NCBI RefSeq assembly: GCF_003709565.1
Contig: NZ_QNRC01000004.1
Coordinates: 62,001 to 126,000 of the forward strand
Origin: Paracoccus sigandri
GTDB taxonomy: Bacteria; Pseudomonadota; Alphaproteobacteria; Rhodobacterales; Rhodobacteraceae
Direction of reading: 5' to 3'
DNA: 64,000 bases
Position numbers and translations under genes: made by a program. A model generated the notes under the pieces. That model was not told the origin of the DNA. It worked only from the letters and a program-made list of their open reading frames with translations, and ran no database searches. This document shows positions 7,447-16,733 of the stretch, piece by piece. The stretch's first letter is position 1. Every line of letters begins with the position of its first letter.

Positions 7447-10400
7447 TTGCGCTTCGACCGGCTGCGCCTCAACGGCTTCAAGAGCTTCGTGGACCCGACC
7501 GACCTGGTCATCCGCGAGGGGCTGACCGGCGTGGTCGGCCCCAATGGCTGCGGCAAGTCGAACCTGCTGGAGGCGCTGCGCTGGGTCATGGGCGAGAACC
7601 GCCCCACCGCGATGCGCGGCGAGGGGATGGAGGACGTGATCTTCGCGGGCACCGCGCGCCGGGCGGCGCGCAGCCATGCCGAGGTCACGCTGACCATGGA
7701 CAATCGCGACCGGCTGGCGCCAGCAGGCTTCAACGACGACGATCATTTCGACATCGTGCGCCGGATCACCCGCGATGCCGGATCGGCCTACAAGATCAAC
7801 GGCAAGGACGTGCGGGCGCGCGACGTGCAGATGCTGTTCGCGGATGCCTCGACCGGGGCGCATTCGCCGGCGCTGGTGCGGCAGGGCCAGATCAGCGAGC
7901 TGATCAACGCCAAGCCGAAGAGCCGTCGCCGCATTCTGGAGGAAGCGGCGGGGATTTCCGGTCTCTATCAGCGCCGCCACGAGGCCGAGCTGAAGCTGAA
8001 CGGGGCCGAGACCAACCTGACGCGCGTCGACGACACGCTGGACCAGCTTTCCGCGCAGGCGGCCAGCCTTGCGCGCCAGGCGCGGGCGGCGGCGCGCTAT
8101 CGCGAGATCGGGGCGGCGCTGCGGCAGGCCGAGGGCGTGCTGCTCTATCGCCGTTGGGCCGAGGCCGAGGCGGCGCGGCTGGCGGCGGCCGAGGCGCTGT
8201 CGGCGGCGGTGAAGGCGGCGGGCGAGGCCGAGATCGCCGCCCGCCAGGCCTCCGAGCGGCGCGAGGCGGCCGAGGGCGCGCTGCCGCCCCTGCGCGAGGA
8301 GGAGCAGATCGCCGCCGCGATCCTGTCGCGCGTCACGGTCGAGCGCGAGGCGCTGGACGAGGCCGAGGCGCGGGCGGTCGAGGCCATCGAGGCGCTGACC
8401 GGGCGGATCGCGCAGCTGGACCGCGACATCGAGCGCGAGGCGGCGCTGAACCGCGATGCCGGCGAGGTGATCGAGCGGCTGAACTGGGAGCGGGCCGAGC
8501 TGGAAAAGGCCGGGCAGGGGCAGGAGGCGCGGCTGGAGGCGGCCTCGGGCGCCGCCGATGAGGCCGCCGAGGCCCTGCGCGAGATCGAGGCGCGGCTGGC
8601 CGAGCTGACCGACGAGGCCGCGCGCCTGGCCGCGCGCCACCAGTCGGCCGAGCGGCTGGCGGGCGATCTGCGGGCGATGCTGCAGCGCGCCGAACGCGCC
8701 AGCGCCGAGGCGGCCGAGAATGCGGCGCGGGCCTCGGACACGGGGCAGGCGGCCGAGGCGGCCCTGGCGGCGGCAGAGGCCGCGCAGGAGGCTGCCAGCG
8801 AACGCGCCGAGGCGGCCGAGGAGGCGCTGGCCGGGGCCGAACAGGCGCGCGCCGAGGCCGAGGGTGCCGAGGCTGCCGCCCGCGCCGCCCGCGCCGAGGC
8901 CGAGGGCGAGGCCGGGGCCCTGGCCGCCGAGATGGCCGCCCTGCGCCGCCTGGTCGAACGCGGCCAGTCGGGCGGCGCGGCGATCCTCGACCAGGTGACG
9001 GTGGCGCGCGGGTACGAGCTGGCCTTCGGCGCGGCGCTTGGCGACGATCTGCGCGCCGGTCTGGCCGAGGATGGCGGCAGCGGCTGGCATCTTCTGCCGG
9101 GCTGGGACGCGCCGCAGCCCCTGCCGGCCGGCGCCGCGCCGCTGGCCCCGCATGTGGAGGCGCCCGCGGCGCTGTCGCGGCGGCTGTCGCAGGTCGGGCT
9201 GGTCGCGGACGCGGCCACGGCGGCGGCCCTGCAGGACCGGCTGGCGCCGGGCCAGCGGCTGGTCACGCAGGCGGGCGACCTGTTCCGCTGGGACGGGATG
9301 CGGGTGATGGCGGGCGAGGCGTCCTCGGCCGCGGCGCTGCATCTGCAGAAGGTGAACCAGCTGGCCGAGACCGGCGAGGCCAACGAGGCGGCGCAGGCCC
9401 GTGCCGCCGCGGCGACCGAGGCGCATGAGGACGCCCGCGCGCGCCTGGCCGATGCCGCGGCGCTGGAAAAATCCGCCCGCGACGGGCGGCGCGAGGCCGA
9501 GCGCCTGCTGTCCGAGGCCGCGCGGGCCGCGACGCGGGCCGAATCCGATCTGTCGCTGGCCAACAGCCGCGCGGAATCGGCGCGGGCCGAGCTGGCGCGG
9601 CATCAGGCCGACGCGGCGGATGCGCGGGTGCGCCTGGCCCAGGCCGAAGCGGCGCTGGCCGACCTGCCCGACCGGGGCGAGGCCGCGGCGGCGCTGGAAC
9701 ATGCCCGCACCGGCGTCGAGGCGGCGCGCATCGCCACCATGACCCGTCGCGCCGCGCTGGACGAGCTGCGGCGCGAGGGTAATGCCCGCGTCAAGCGTCT
9801 GCAGGAGATCGCCAAGGAGGAATCGGGCTGGAAGCTGCGCCTGCAGCAGGCCGGGACGCGGGCCTCGGAACTGGCGGCGCGGCGCGATGCCGCCGCCCGC
9901 GATCTGGCCGAGGCCGAGGCGCAGCCCGCCGCCCTGGCCGGCAGGCGCGACAGCCTGGTCGCGCGCGAGGCCGATGCCGAAGCGCGGCTCTCGGCGGCGC
10001 GCGAGGCGCTGGCCGTGGGCGACGAGGCTGCCCGCGCCGCCGCCCATGCGGAACGCGACACCGAGCGCGCGGCCTCGGAGGCGCGCGAGACCCGCGCCGC
10101 GCGCGAGGCCCGCGCCGAGGCGGCGCGCGACCTGGAAGCCGCCGCCCGCGCCCGCATCCACGAGGAGACCGAGGGCACGCCGCAGCAATTGTTGGACAGC
10201 CTGGGCGATGTGGGCACCGACACCCCCGCGCAGGCGCTGGAGGAGCAGATCGCCCGGCTGCGCGGCCAGCGCGACGCGCTTGGCGCGGTGAACCTGCGCG
10301 CCGACGAGGACAAGCGCGAGCTGGAGGAGGAACGCGACCGGCTGGCCGGCGAGAAATCCGACCTGGAAGAGGCGATCCGCAAGCTGCGCGCCGGCATCGG

Positions 10401-10899
10401 CAGCCTGAACCGCGAGGGGCGCGAGCGGCTGCTGGCCGCCTTCGACACGGTGAACGCGAATTTCACCACTCTGTTCACGACGCTGTTCGGCGGCGGCGAG
10501 GCGCGGCTGGTGCTGGTCGAATCCGACGATCCGCTGGAGGCCGGGCTGGAGATCATGTGCCAGCCGCCCGGCAAGAAGCTGTCCACGCTGAGCCTTCTGT
10601 CGGGGGGCGAGCAGACGCTGACCGCGCTGGCGCTGATCTTCGCGGTCTTCCTGGCCAATCCCGCGCCGATCTGCGTGCTGGACGAGGTGGATGCGCCGCT
10701 GGACGACGCCAACGTGAACCGCTTCTGCGACCTGCTGGACGAGATGACCCGGCGGACCGAGACCCGCTTCCTGATCATCACCCACCATGCCGTGACCATG
10801 TCGCGCATGGACCGGCTGTTCGGGGTGACGATGGTGGAACAGGGCGTCAGCCAGCTTGTCAGCGTCGATCTGAAACGCGCCGAGGCTCTGGTCGCCTGA
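7447..10899 (+). CDS. smc: Chromosome segregation ATPase SMC
   Basis: The protein (1150 aa) forms the condensin-like ring that compacts and segregates chromosomes. Walker A GPNGCGKSN is at residues 31-39, followed by very long Ala/Glu/Arg-rich coiled coils, a hinge in the middle (about residues 480-620), and the C-terminal signature LSGGEQ with Walker B ICVLDEVDAPLDD. I choose the TTG at 7447 because GGAAGG lies just upstream and the protein then begins (M)RFDRLRLNGFKSF, the usual SMC start in this family. No scpA or scpB is adjacent. Confidence 0.95.
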   Translation: MRFDRLRLNGFKSFVDPTDLVIREGLTGVVGPNGCGKSNLLEALRWVMGENRPTAMRGEGMEDVIFAGTARRAARSHAEVTLTMDNRDRLAPAGFNDDDHFDIVRRITRDAGSAYKINGKDVRARDVQMLFADASTGAHSPALVRQGQISELINAKPKSRRRILEEAAGISGLYQRRHEAELKLNGAETNLTRVDDTLDQLSAQAASLARQARAAARYREIGAALRQAEGVLLYRRWAEAEAARLAAAEALSAAVKAAGEAEIAARQASERREAAEGALPPLREEEQIAAAILSRVTVEREALDEAEARAVEAIEALTGRIAQLDRDIEREAALNRDAGEVIERLNWERAELEKAGQGQEARLEAASGAADEAAEALREIEARLAELTDEAARLAARHQSAERLAGDLRAMLQRAERASAEAAENAARASDTGQAAEAALAAAEAAQEAASERAEAAEEALAGAEQARAEAEGAEAAARAARAEAEGEAGALAAEMAALRRLVERGQSGGAAILDQVTVARGYELAFGAALGDDLRAGLAEDGGSGWHLLPGWDAPQPLPAGAAPLAPHVEAPAALSRRLSQVGLVADAATAAALQDRLAPGQRLVTQAGDLFRWDGMRVMAGEASSAAALHLQKVNQLAETGEANEAAQARAAAATEAHEDARARLADAAALEKSARDGRREAERLLSEAARAATRAESDLSLANSRAESARAELARHQADAADARVRLAQAEAALADLPDRGEAAAALEHARTGVEAARIATMTRRAALDELRREGNARVKRLQEIAKEESGWKLRLQQAGTRASELAARRDAAARDLAEAEAQPAALAGRRDSLVAREADAEARLSAAREALAVGDEAARAAAHAERDTERAASEARETRAAREARAEAARDLEAAARARIHEETEGTPQQLLDSLGDVGTDTPAQALEEQIARLRGQRDALGAVNLRADEDKRELEEERDRLAGEKSDLEEAIRKLRAGIGSLNREGRERLLAAFDTVNANFTTLFTTLFGGGEARLVLVESDDPLEAGLEIMCQPPGKKLSTLSLLSGGEQTLTALALIFAVFLANPAPICVLDEVDAPLDDANVNRFCDLLDEMTRRTETRFLIITHHAVTMSRMDRLFGVTMVEQGVSQLVSVDLKRAEALVA

Positions 10900-10965
10900 C
10901 CCGCCCCTTGCTAGGCTGCGCCGCGAATCCGCTGCCGCCCGCAGCGGCTCAACGACGAGGACAAG

Positions 10966-11421
10966 ATGAGCATCGAGAACCGACTGACCGAACTGGGCAT
11001 CACCCTGCCCGAGGCCCCCGCCCCCGCCGCCAACTATGTCCCCTTCGTGCAGACCGGAAACCTGGTCTTCATCTCGGGCCAGATCAGCGCCGATGAGGGC
11101 GGGCTGATCACCGGCAGGCTGGGCGACGGCATGTCGGTCGAGGAGGGCGCCGCCGCCGCGCGGCGCTGCGGGCTGGCGCTGATCGCGCAGCTGAAGGCGG
11201 CGGTGGGCGACCTGGACCGGGTGACGCGGGTGGTCAAGCTGACCGGCTTCGTGAACTCGACCCCGGATTTCACCGACCAGCCCAAGGTCGTCAACGGCTG
11301 TTCGGACCTGATGGTCGAGGTCTTCGGCGATGCCGGCCGCCATTCCCGCGCTGCCGTTTCGGCCGCCGCCCTGCCGCTTGGCGTCGCCGTCGAGATCGAG
11401 GCGATCTTCGAGGTGGCGTGA
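10966..11421 (+). CDS. RidA/YjgF-family protein
   Basis: The 151-aa protein has the RidA fold: FVQTGNLVFISGQI near the N-terminus and the late PLGVAVEIEAIFEVA strand. Classical RidA hydrolyses reactive enamine/imine intermediates released by PLP enzymes. This is the longer type (YjgH/TdcF-like insert GRLGDGMSVEEGAAAARRC), whose substrate is usually uncharacterised; the catalytic Arg of RidA is not evident in the GRHSRAAVSAAALP segment beyond R346-equivalent context, so activity is uncertain. Its stop overlaps the ATG of the next gene by one base. Confidence 0.85.
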   Translation: MSIENRLTELGITLPEAPAPAANYVPFVQTGNLVFISGQISADEGGLITGRLGDGMSVEEGAAAARRCGLALIAQLKAAVGDLDRVTRVVKLTGFVNSTPDFTDQPKVVNGCSDLMVEVFGDAGRHSRAAVSAAALPLGVAVEIEAIFEVA

Positions 11422-12173
11422 TGGAGCTGCCGCAGGTCTTCCTGACGCTGCCCTTCGCCCATCGCGGGCTGCACGGCCCCGGCGTGCCGGAAAACAGCCT
11501 TGCCGCCGCGCAGGCGGCCGTCGATGCGGGCTATGGGATCGAGCTGGACATCCAGCCCTCGTCCGACGGCGTGGCGATGGTGTTTCACGACTATGACCTG
11601 CGGCGTCTTTGCGGGCGGCCGGACCGCGTGGACGCGACCAGCGCCGAGGCGCTTGGCCGCCTGCCGCTGCTGGAGGGCGACCAGACCATCCCGACGCTGG
11701 CGCAATTCCTGGAGCTGGTCGCCGGGCGCGTGCCGCTGCTGATCGAGATCAAGGACCAGCCGGACGGCCTGGGCGGGCAGGCCGTGGATCTGCATGTGCC
11801 GGTGGCCGAGGCGCTGAAGGGCTATGGCGGCCCGGTCGCGGTGATGTCCTTCAACCCGCGGATCGTCGCGGCCTTCCACGCGCTGGCCCCCGCGATCCCG
11901 GTCGGCATCACCTCCTGCGCCTATGCGGCCGAGGACTATCCCGAACTGAGCGATGCGCAGCGCGAGCATCTGCGGGCGATCCCCGATTACGATGCGGTGG
12001 GGGCCTGCTTCATCTCGCATGACCACCACGACCTGGACAATCCGCGCGTCGATGCGCTGAAGGCGATGGGGGCGGGGATCCTGTGCTGGACGATCCGCAC
12101 GCCCGAGGAGGAGGCCGCGGCCCGCCGCGTCGCCGACAATATCACCTTCGAATACTACATGGCGGCGAAGTGA
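11421..12173 (+). CDS. Glycerophosphodiester phosphodiesterase family protein
   Basis: The 250-aa protein starts with the GDPD signature AHRGLHGPGVPENSLAA, then ELDIQPSSDGVAMVFHD, giving the His, Glu and Asp metal/catalytic residues of the GDPD TIM barrel. No signal peptide is seen, so it is probably cytosolic. GDPD enzymes release glycerol 3-phosphate from deacylated phospholipids. It is translationally coupled (1-bp overlap) to the RidA-like gene and followed by the acetyltransferase-like gene, an arrangement often seen in Rhodobacteraceae. Confidence 0.88.
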   Translation: MELPQVFLTLPFAHRGLHGPGVPENSLAAAQAAVDAGYGIELDIQPSSDGVAMVFHDYDLRRLCGRPDRVDATSAEALGRLPLLEGDQTIPTLAQFLELVAGRVPLLIEIKDQPDGLGGQAVDLHVPVAEALKGYGGPVAVMSFNPRIVAAFHALAPAIPVGITSCAYAAEDYPELSDAQREHLRAIPDYDAVGACFISHDHHDLDNPRVDALKAMGAGILCWTIRTPEEEAAARRVADNITFEYYMAAK

Positions 12174-12253
12174 ACCGCCCCTTCGGGCCCTGTCGCGCCG
12201 GGAATTGCGGCAGACCCGCTGACATTTCCGCCCGCCTCCCCTAGATTCCCGGC

Positions 12254-13384
12254 ATGAGCAGCGCGCTGACCATCAGCACCCATTCCTCGATCGCCCGCAT
12301 CCCGGCCGCCGACTGGGACCGGCTGGCCGGCGGCGATCCCTTCACCAGCCACCGCTTCCTGGCGGCGCTGGAGGCATCCGGCTCGGTCGGGCCGGGCAGC
12401 GGCTGGCAGCCCCTGCACCTGACGGTGGAACGCGGCGGGCAGGTGGTCGGCGCCGCGCCGCTTTACGCCAAGTCGCACAGCCAGGGCGAATACATCTTCG
12501 ACCATGCCTGGGCCGAGGCCTATATGCGCGCGGGCGGGCGCTATTATCCCAAGCTGCAATGCGCGGTGCCCTTCACGCCCGCCACCGGCCCGCGCCTGCT
12601 GGCCCCCGATCCCGGCATCCGGCAGGCGCTGCTGTCGGGCATGGCGCAGGTCGCCGAGCGGGCGGGCTGTTCGGGCGCCCATGTGACCTTCTGCACCGAG
12701 ACCGAGGCCCGCGAGGGCGCCGAGGCCGGCTTCCTGCCGCGCGTGACCCAGCAGTTCCACTGGCTCAACCGCGGCTATGGCAGCTTCGATGACTTCCTGG
12801 CGGCGCTGTCGTCGCGCAAGCGCAAGGCGATCCGCAAGGAACGGGCGCGGGCGGCGGAGTTCGGCGGCACGATCCGGCGGCTGAGCGGCGACGACCTGCG
12901 CCCCGACCATTGGGACGCCTTCTGGGCCTTCTACCAGGATACCGGCAGCCGCAAATGGGGGCGCCCCTACCTGACCCGCGCCTTCTTCGACCAGATCCAC
13001 GACACGATGCGCGACGACATCCTGCTGGTCATGGCCGAACGCGACGGCCAGCCCATCGCCGGCGCGCTGAACTTCATCGGCCCCGACGCGCTCTATGGCC
13101 GCTATTGGGGCTGCCTCGAGGACCACGCCTTCCTGCATTTCGAACTCTGCTATCACCAGGCCATCGACCATGCGATCGCGCATGGGCTGTCGCGGGTCGA
13201 GGCCGGCGCGCAGGGCGAACACAAGCTGGCCCGCGGCTACGAGCCGGTGGCGATCCATTCCCTGCACTGGGTCCGGGACGAGGGCTTCCTGCGCGCCCTG
13301 GCCGGCTATCTGGACCAGGAGCGCGCGGCGATGGGGCAGGAGATCGAGGCACTGGCCGACTGGACCCCGTTTCGCAAGGGGTGA
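12254..13384 (+). CDS. FemAB/GNAT-like protein (COG3146 type)
   Basis: This 376-aa protein matches the conserved family annotated as GNAT N-acetyltransferase or peptidogalycan-biosynthesis protein: FTSHRFLAALEASGSVG, KSHSQGEYIFDHAWAEAY, the basic RKRKAIRKERARA stretch and RVEAGAQGEHKLARGYEP. Two tandem GNAT folds would be expected as in FemX enzymes, which transfer aminoacyl groups. The true substrate is not established. It follows gdpD by 80 bp in the same orientation and ends just before the Rrf2 promoter. Confidence 0.82.
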   Translation: MSSALTISTHSSIARIPAADWDRLAGGDPFTSHRFLAALEASGSVGPGSGWQPLHLTVERGGQVVGAAPLYAKSHSQGEYIFDHAWAEAYMRAGGRYYPKLQCAVPFTPATGPRLLAPDPGIRQALLSGMAQVAERAGCSGAHVTFCTETEAREGAEAGFLPRVTQQFHWLNRGYGSFDDFLAALSSRKRKAIRKERARAAEFGGTIRRLSGDDLRPDHWDAFWAFYQDTGSRKWGRPYLTRAFFDQIHDTMRDDILLVMAERDGQPIAGALNFIGPDALYGRYWGCLEDHAFLHFELCYHQAIDHAIAHGLSRVEAGAQGEHKLARGYEPVAIHSLHWVRDEGFLRALAGYLDQERAAMGQEIEALADWTPFRKG

Positions 13385-13395
13385 GAGGCCGGATC

Positions 13396-13426
13396 TTGAC
13401 AGCCGGGCCAATTCATAACATATGAA
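13396..13426 (+). promoter_or_regulatory. Predicted promoter with overlapping operator for the rrf2 operon
   Basis: TTGACA (13396-13401) is followed after 17 bp by CATATG (13419-13424). A perfect inverted repeat TTCATA-ACA-TATGAA (13412-13426) covers the -10 region. Transcription would start about 13430-13432, at the ATG itself, so the rrf2 mRNA may be leaderless or nearly so. Autorepression by the Rrf2 protein is the simplest reading. Confidence 0.6.
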
Positions 13427-13431
13427 GTTAC

Positions 13432-13875
13432 ATGAAACGGGACAGCCGCCTTTCCTCGGTTCTTCATGCCCTGCTGCACATGGCGGAACATGACGGCCCG
13501 ATGACCTCCGAGGCGCTGGGGCAATGCCTCGGTACCAATCCGGTCGTGGTGCGTCGCAGCATGGGGCTGCTGCGCGAGGCCGGGCTGGTGACGGCCGAGC
13601 GGGGGCACGCCGGGGGCTGGCGCATCTCGGCCGATCTGGCGGCGGTCAGCCTGCGCCGGCTGCACGAAGCCCTGGGCGAGCCGGCGATCTTCGCCATCGG
13701 CAACCGCAACGAGACGCCGGAATGCCTGGTCGAGCAATCGGTCAATGCCGCGCTGGAGGGCGCCTTTGCCGAGGCCGAGGCGCTGCTGCTGGAACGTTTC
13801 GCCGATGTGACGCTGGCCGATCTGGCCGAGGATTTCGCCCGCCGCCATGCACAAAGGCGGGCGGTGAAGGAGTAG
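13432..13875 (+). CDS. Rrf2-family transcriptional regulator
   Basis: The 147-aa protein has an N-terminal winged helix (LSSVLHALLHMAEH, LGTNPVVVRRSMGLLREAGLV, GHAGGWRIS wing) as in Rrf2/YwnA regulators. Only one or two cysteines are present and the three-Cys iron-sulfur cluster of IscR/NsrR is absent, so a cluster-free, YwnA-like sensor is more likely. It is the first gene of a three-gene operon with a thioredoxin-reductase-like enzyme and a methyltransferase, and a palindrome sits on its promoter. Confidence 0.88.
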   Translation: MKRDSRLSSVLHALLHMAEHDGPMTSEALGQCLGTNPVVVRRSMGLLREAGLVTAERGHAGGWRISADLAAVSLRRLHEALGEPAIFAIGNRNETPECLVEQSVNAALEGAFAEAEALLLERFADVTLADLAEDFARRHAQRRAVKE

Positions 13876-13878
13876 GAC

Positions 13879-14763
13879 ATGCAGGATGTGATCGTGATCG
13901 GGGGCAGCTATGCCGGGATGGCCGCCGCCCTGCAGCTGGCGCGTGCGCGCCGCAAGGTGCTGGTGGTCGATGCCGGCCAGCGGCGCAACCGCTTCGCCCG
14001 CCATTCGCACGGCTTTCTGGGCCAGGACGGGGTGGACCCGGCCCGCATCTCGGCCGAGGCGCGTCGGCAGTTGCTGGCCTATCCGACGGTGACCTGGATC
14101 GAGGGCGAGGCCGTCGCGATCTCGGGGTGCAAGGACGATTTCCGGCTGGCCAGGGCGGATGGCACGGCCCATGCCGGCCGCCGCATCCTGCTGGCCACCG
14201 GGGTCCGCGACCGGCTTCCCGACATTCCGGGCCTGCCGGAGCGATGGGGCAAGACGGTGTTCCATTGCCCCTATTGCCACGGCTACGAGCTGGATCAGGG
14301 CCGGATCGGGGTCATCGCCGCCGGCGCGATGTCGCTGCATCAGGCGAAGCTGCTGCCGGAATGGGGCGAGGTCGCTTTCCTGACCAATGGCGCCCTGACA
14401 CTGGAGCCGGAGCAACGCGACGACTTGCGCAGCCGCGGCGTCGCCGTCGAGGAAACCCCCATCGCCCGGATCGCGGGCGAGGCCGAGGTGGAACTGCGCG
14501 ACGGCCGGGTGCTGCCCTTCGCCGGGCTGTTCACCGCGACCCGGACCGAGCCGGCCGGCCCGCTGGCCGAGGCCGCCGGCTGCGAGCTGATCGAGACGCC
14601 GATGGCCCGCCAGATCCTGACGGACGAGACGAAGGAAACCAGCCTTCCCGGCATCTTCGCCTGCGGCGACGTCGCGCGGGCGCCGCATTCGGTGTCGTTG
14701 GCGGTGGACGATGGCGCCTGGGCCGGGGCGCAGCTGCACCGCTCGCTGGTCTGGCCGGGATGA
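13879..14763 (+). CDS. Thioredoxin-reductase-like FAD/NAD(P) oxidoreductase
   Basis: The 294-aa flavoprotein has the FAD-binding VIGGSYAGMAAALQLARARRK motif, redox-active C130-P-Y-C133 in HCPYCHGYE, a degenerate NAD(P)-binding region (IGVIAAGAMSLHQ rather than a clear GxGxxA) and the terminal FAD motif GIFACGDVAR. These fit the thioredoxin-reductase superfamily, but the weakened NADPH motif means the electron donor may differ. It begins 3 bp after the Rrf2 stop and overlaps the methyltransferase start by 4 bp. Confidence 0.87.
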   Translation: MQDVIVIGGSYAGMAAALQLARARRKVLVVDAGQRRNRFARHSHGFLGQDGVDPARISAEARRQLLAYPTVTWIEGEAVAISGCKDDFRLARADGTAHAGRRILLATGVRDRLPDIPGLPERWGKTVFHCPYCHGYELDQGRIGVIAAGAMSLHQAKLLPEWGEVAFLTNGALTLEPEQRDDLRSRGVAVEETPIARIAGEAEVELRDGRVLPFAGLFTATRTEPAGPLAEAAGCELIETPMARQILTDETKETSLPGIFACGDVARAPHSVSLAVDDGAWAGAQLHRSLVWPG

Positions 14764-15431
14764 GCGGCGCGACCCATCCGGGCGATGCCGCCAGCTATGC
14801 CGGCCGCGTCGCGCGCCATGTGCCGGGGCTTGAGGACCTGCACCGCATGGCGGCGCTGCTGCTGGCCGAGCGGGTGCCCGATACCGGCCGCGTCCTGGTC
14901 CTCGGCGCCGGCGGCGGGCTGGAGCTGCGCGCCTTCGCCGCGGCGCATCCCGGCTGGCGCTTCGACGGCGTCGATCCCTCGCCCCGGATGATCGTCCAGG
15001 CGCGGGACATTCTCGGCCCGGCGGGTGGCCGCGTCACCTTCCATCAGGGCTATGTCGACGATGCTCCCGACGGCCCCTTCGACGGCGCGACCTGCCTGCT
15101 GACCCTGCATTTCCTGCCGCGCGAGGAACGCCTGCGCACCCTGCGCCAGCTGCATCGCCGCCTTCGTCCCGCGGCGCCCTTCGTCATGGCCCATCACAGT
15201 TTTCCGCAGGCGGACGGGCAGCAGGATCTGTGGCTGCGGCGCAATGCGGCCTGGCTGGTCTCGGGCGGCGTTCCCGAGGCGCAGGCCATGGCGGGCATGG
15301 CCACGATGAAGGAACGCCTGCCGGTGCTGACGCCCGAGGAGGATGCCGCGCTTCTGGCGGCGGCGGGCTTCCGCGAGGTCCAGCTGTTCCATGCCGCCCT
15401 TACCTTCAAGGGCTGGATCGCCTGGGCGTGA
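14760..15431 (+). CDS. Class I SAM-dependent methyltransferase
   Basis: The 223-aa protein has motif I VLVLGAGGGLELRAFA, the acidic DGVDPSPRM loop and a motif-IV-like DGATCLLTLHFLPREERLRTLRQLHRRL, all typical of small-molecule methyltransferases of the UbiE/Tam type. It overlaps the preceding oxidoreductase gene by ATGA, so it is translationally coupled. The operon context (redox sensor, disulfide flavoenzyme) hints at detoxification of a thiol-reactive or metalloid compound, which is inference only. Confidence 0.87.
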   Translation: MSGATHPGDAASYAGRVARHVPGLEDLHRMAALLLAERVPDTGRVLVLGAGGGLELRAFAAAHPGWRFDGVDPSPRMIVQARDILGPAGGRVTFHQGYVDDAPDGPFDGATCLLTLHFLPREERLRTLRQLHRRLRPAAPFVMAHHSFPQADGQQDLWLRRNAAWLVSGGVPEAQAMAGMATMKERLPVLTPEEDAALLAAAGFREVQLFHAALTFKGWIAWA

Positions 15432-15465
15432 AGCGGCGGGCAGCTTGCCGGCGCGGGTCAGCGCG

Positions 15466-15735
15466 TCAGGCGGGGTCCGGCAGCCTTGCGGCTATCTTCC
15501 AGCCGGCATCGTCCCGCCGCAGCAGCCAGGCCTTGGGCGCGATCGGTGTCCCCGCGGCGGTGCGATAGCTTGCGATGACCAGGCGCAGCCCCTCGGCGGT
15601 CGGCGACAGGCGGCCCGGCGCCTCGATCCCGTCGGCAAAGGACAGGACGACATCGGTCCCGGCCGCAGGCGGATCGCCGGGCAGGTCGGCGCGGCAGCCC
15701 GGATAGGCATGGCTGTCCTTCAGGAAAATCTGCAT
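15466..15735 (-). CDS. Hypothetical small protein
   Basis: An 89-aa reading frame beginning MQIFLKDSHAYPGC and ending in KIAARLPDPA. Its composition resembles a small beta-rich protein with the pattern VVLSFADGIEAPGRLSPTAEG. I do not recognise a family. It is convergent with the methyltransferase gene, and no strong ribosome-binding site is visible, so the start and even its reality are uncertain. Confidence 0.5.
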   Translation of the reverse strand: MQIFLKDSHAYPGCRADLPGDPPAAGTDVVLSFADGIEAPGRLSPTAEGLRLVIASYRTAAGTPIAPKAWLLRRDDAGWKIAARLPDPA

Positions 15736-15815
15736 CGCCCCGGCCTCCTGCCTCGCGCTGGTGGTCGGGGATCCTATCGACCAGGGCCCGTCGCGTAAAC
15801 GGGACCGGGCAGCCG

Positions 15816-16388
15816 TCAGAACCGAAAGGACGCGCGGATCTGCAGCAGGTCCGCATCCAGGTCGATGCCGGTATCCACCACATCCTTGAAGGCCGACCTG
15901 CTGTATTCCAGGCCCAGGGAAACCCGGTCGGTCACCAGATAGTCGCCTCCGAACCCGTAGGTCACGCCGGTTTCCGATTCCCCCGAATCCGACAGCCGCG
16001 CCACACCCAGGGTCAGATAGGGCTGGAAGCGGCCCATGTCATAGCCCAGGCGGCCCCGCAGCCGCCACATGTCGCTGCTGCCGGCCGTGCCGTCCTGAAG
16101 ATCCACGTCGTTATAGTCCAGCTCGGCCCCGAGGACGAACGCGCCCATGTCATGCAGATAGCCCAGATGCAGGCCAAGCGCGTCGATATCGCCCAGATCG
16201 GCGCTGGCCCGCCCGCGCGATGCGGTGAATTCGCCCTGGCCATATTGCAGGCCGGCATAGATGCCCGTCCAGTCGGTGCCGGGGGCCGCCGCCGGGACCT
16301 CCTCCGGCACGGTCGGCGCGACATAGCCGCCCGCACAGGCGGCGCTGGCCAGGAAGGATGCCGCGAGGGCATGGATCGCGATCTTCAT
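15816..16388 (-). CDS. Outer-membrane beta-barrel protein
   Basis: The 190-aa precursor has a signal peptide (MKIAIHALAASFLASAACAGG) and then amphipathic beta strands: WTGIYAGLQYGQGEF, LGLHLGYLHDMGAFVLGAELDYN, RLGYDMGRFQPYLTLGVA, and a C-terminal IRASFRF ending in Phe, the outer-membrane assembly signal. It looks like the small eight-stranded barrels (OmpA-like/Omp25 type) common in alphaproteobacteria. A specific function cannot be given. It is divergent from lemA. Confidence 0.8.
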   Translation of the reverse strand: MKIAIHALAASFLASAACAGGYVAPTVPEEVPAAAPGTDWTGIYAGLQYGQGEFTASRGRASADLGDIDALGLHLGYLHDMGAFVLGAELDYNDVDLQDGTAGSSDMWRLRGRLGYDMGRFQPYLTLGVARLSDSGESETGVTYGFGGDYLVTDRVSLGLEYSRSAFKDVVDTGIDLDADLLQIRASFRF

Positions 16389-16733
16389 TCGTCATCTCCG
16401 CAGGTGAAGCCTGTCCGCGCATATCCACAGAGGATCGGCCTGGGAAGCCGTTGGAATGGCGGCAGGATCGCGGCGTGGCATTTGTGCGACGATGGGACCG
16501 ACCCCCTCCTTCGGCCTGGCTGGTGCAGGTTGCGTGCAATCCGGCGCAGAACCATCTGCGGCATGAGGGCGGGGGTGTCGTCGCATCTGCCCCGGCGCCC
16601 GGTTTGACGCTCGGACCCGCGCGCCCTAGGATGAGGCGATCCTGTCGTCCCCCGCCGGTTCGCCTGCCGCCAGCAGCGTCCCGGCATCGGTTGGGCGGCA
16701 TGTCCGGGCTCGTTGGAAAAAGGCAGCCAGATC
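16389..16733. other. Divergent intergenic region between the barrel protein and lemA
   Basis: About 345 bp without a supportable gene. A near-match to a DnaA box (ATATCCACA) lies around 16420. I see no convincing terminator, RNA gene or repeat here. Confidence 0.5.

Noticed and set aside
7291..11343. A 1350-codon open frame antisense to smc
   Set aside because: High GC removes stop codons from the antisense frame; the translation is low-complexity Arg/Gly/Gln-rich and the sense frame is clearly SMC.
16415..16430. A second DnaA box upstream of lemA
   Set aside because: It has one mismatch to the consensus and stands alone; too weak to call.
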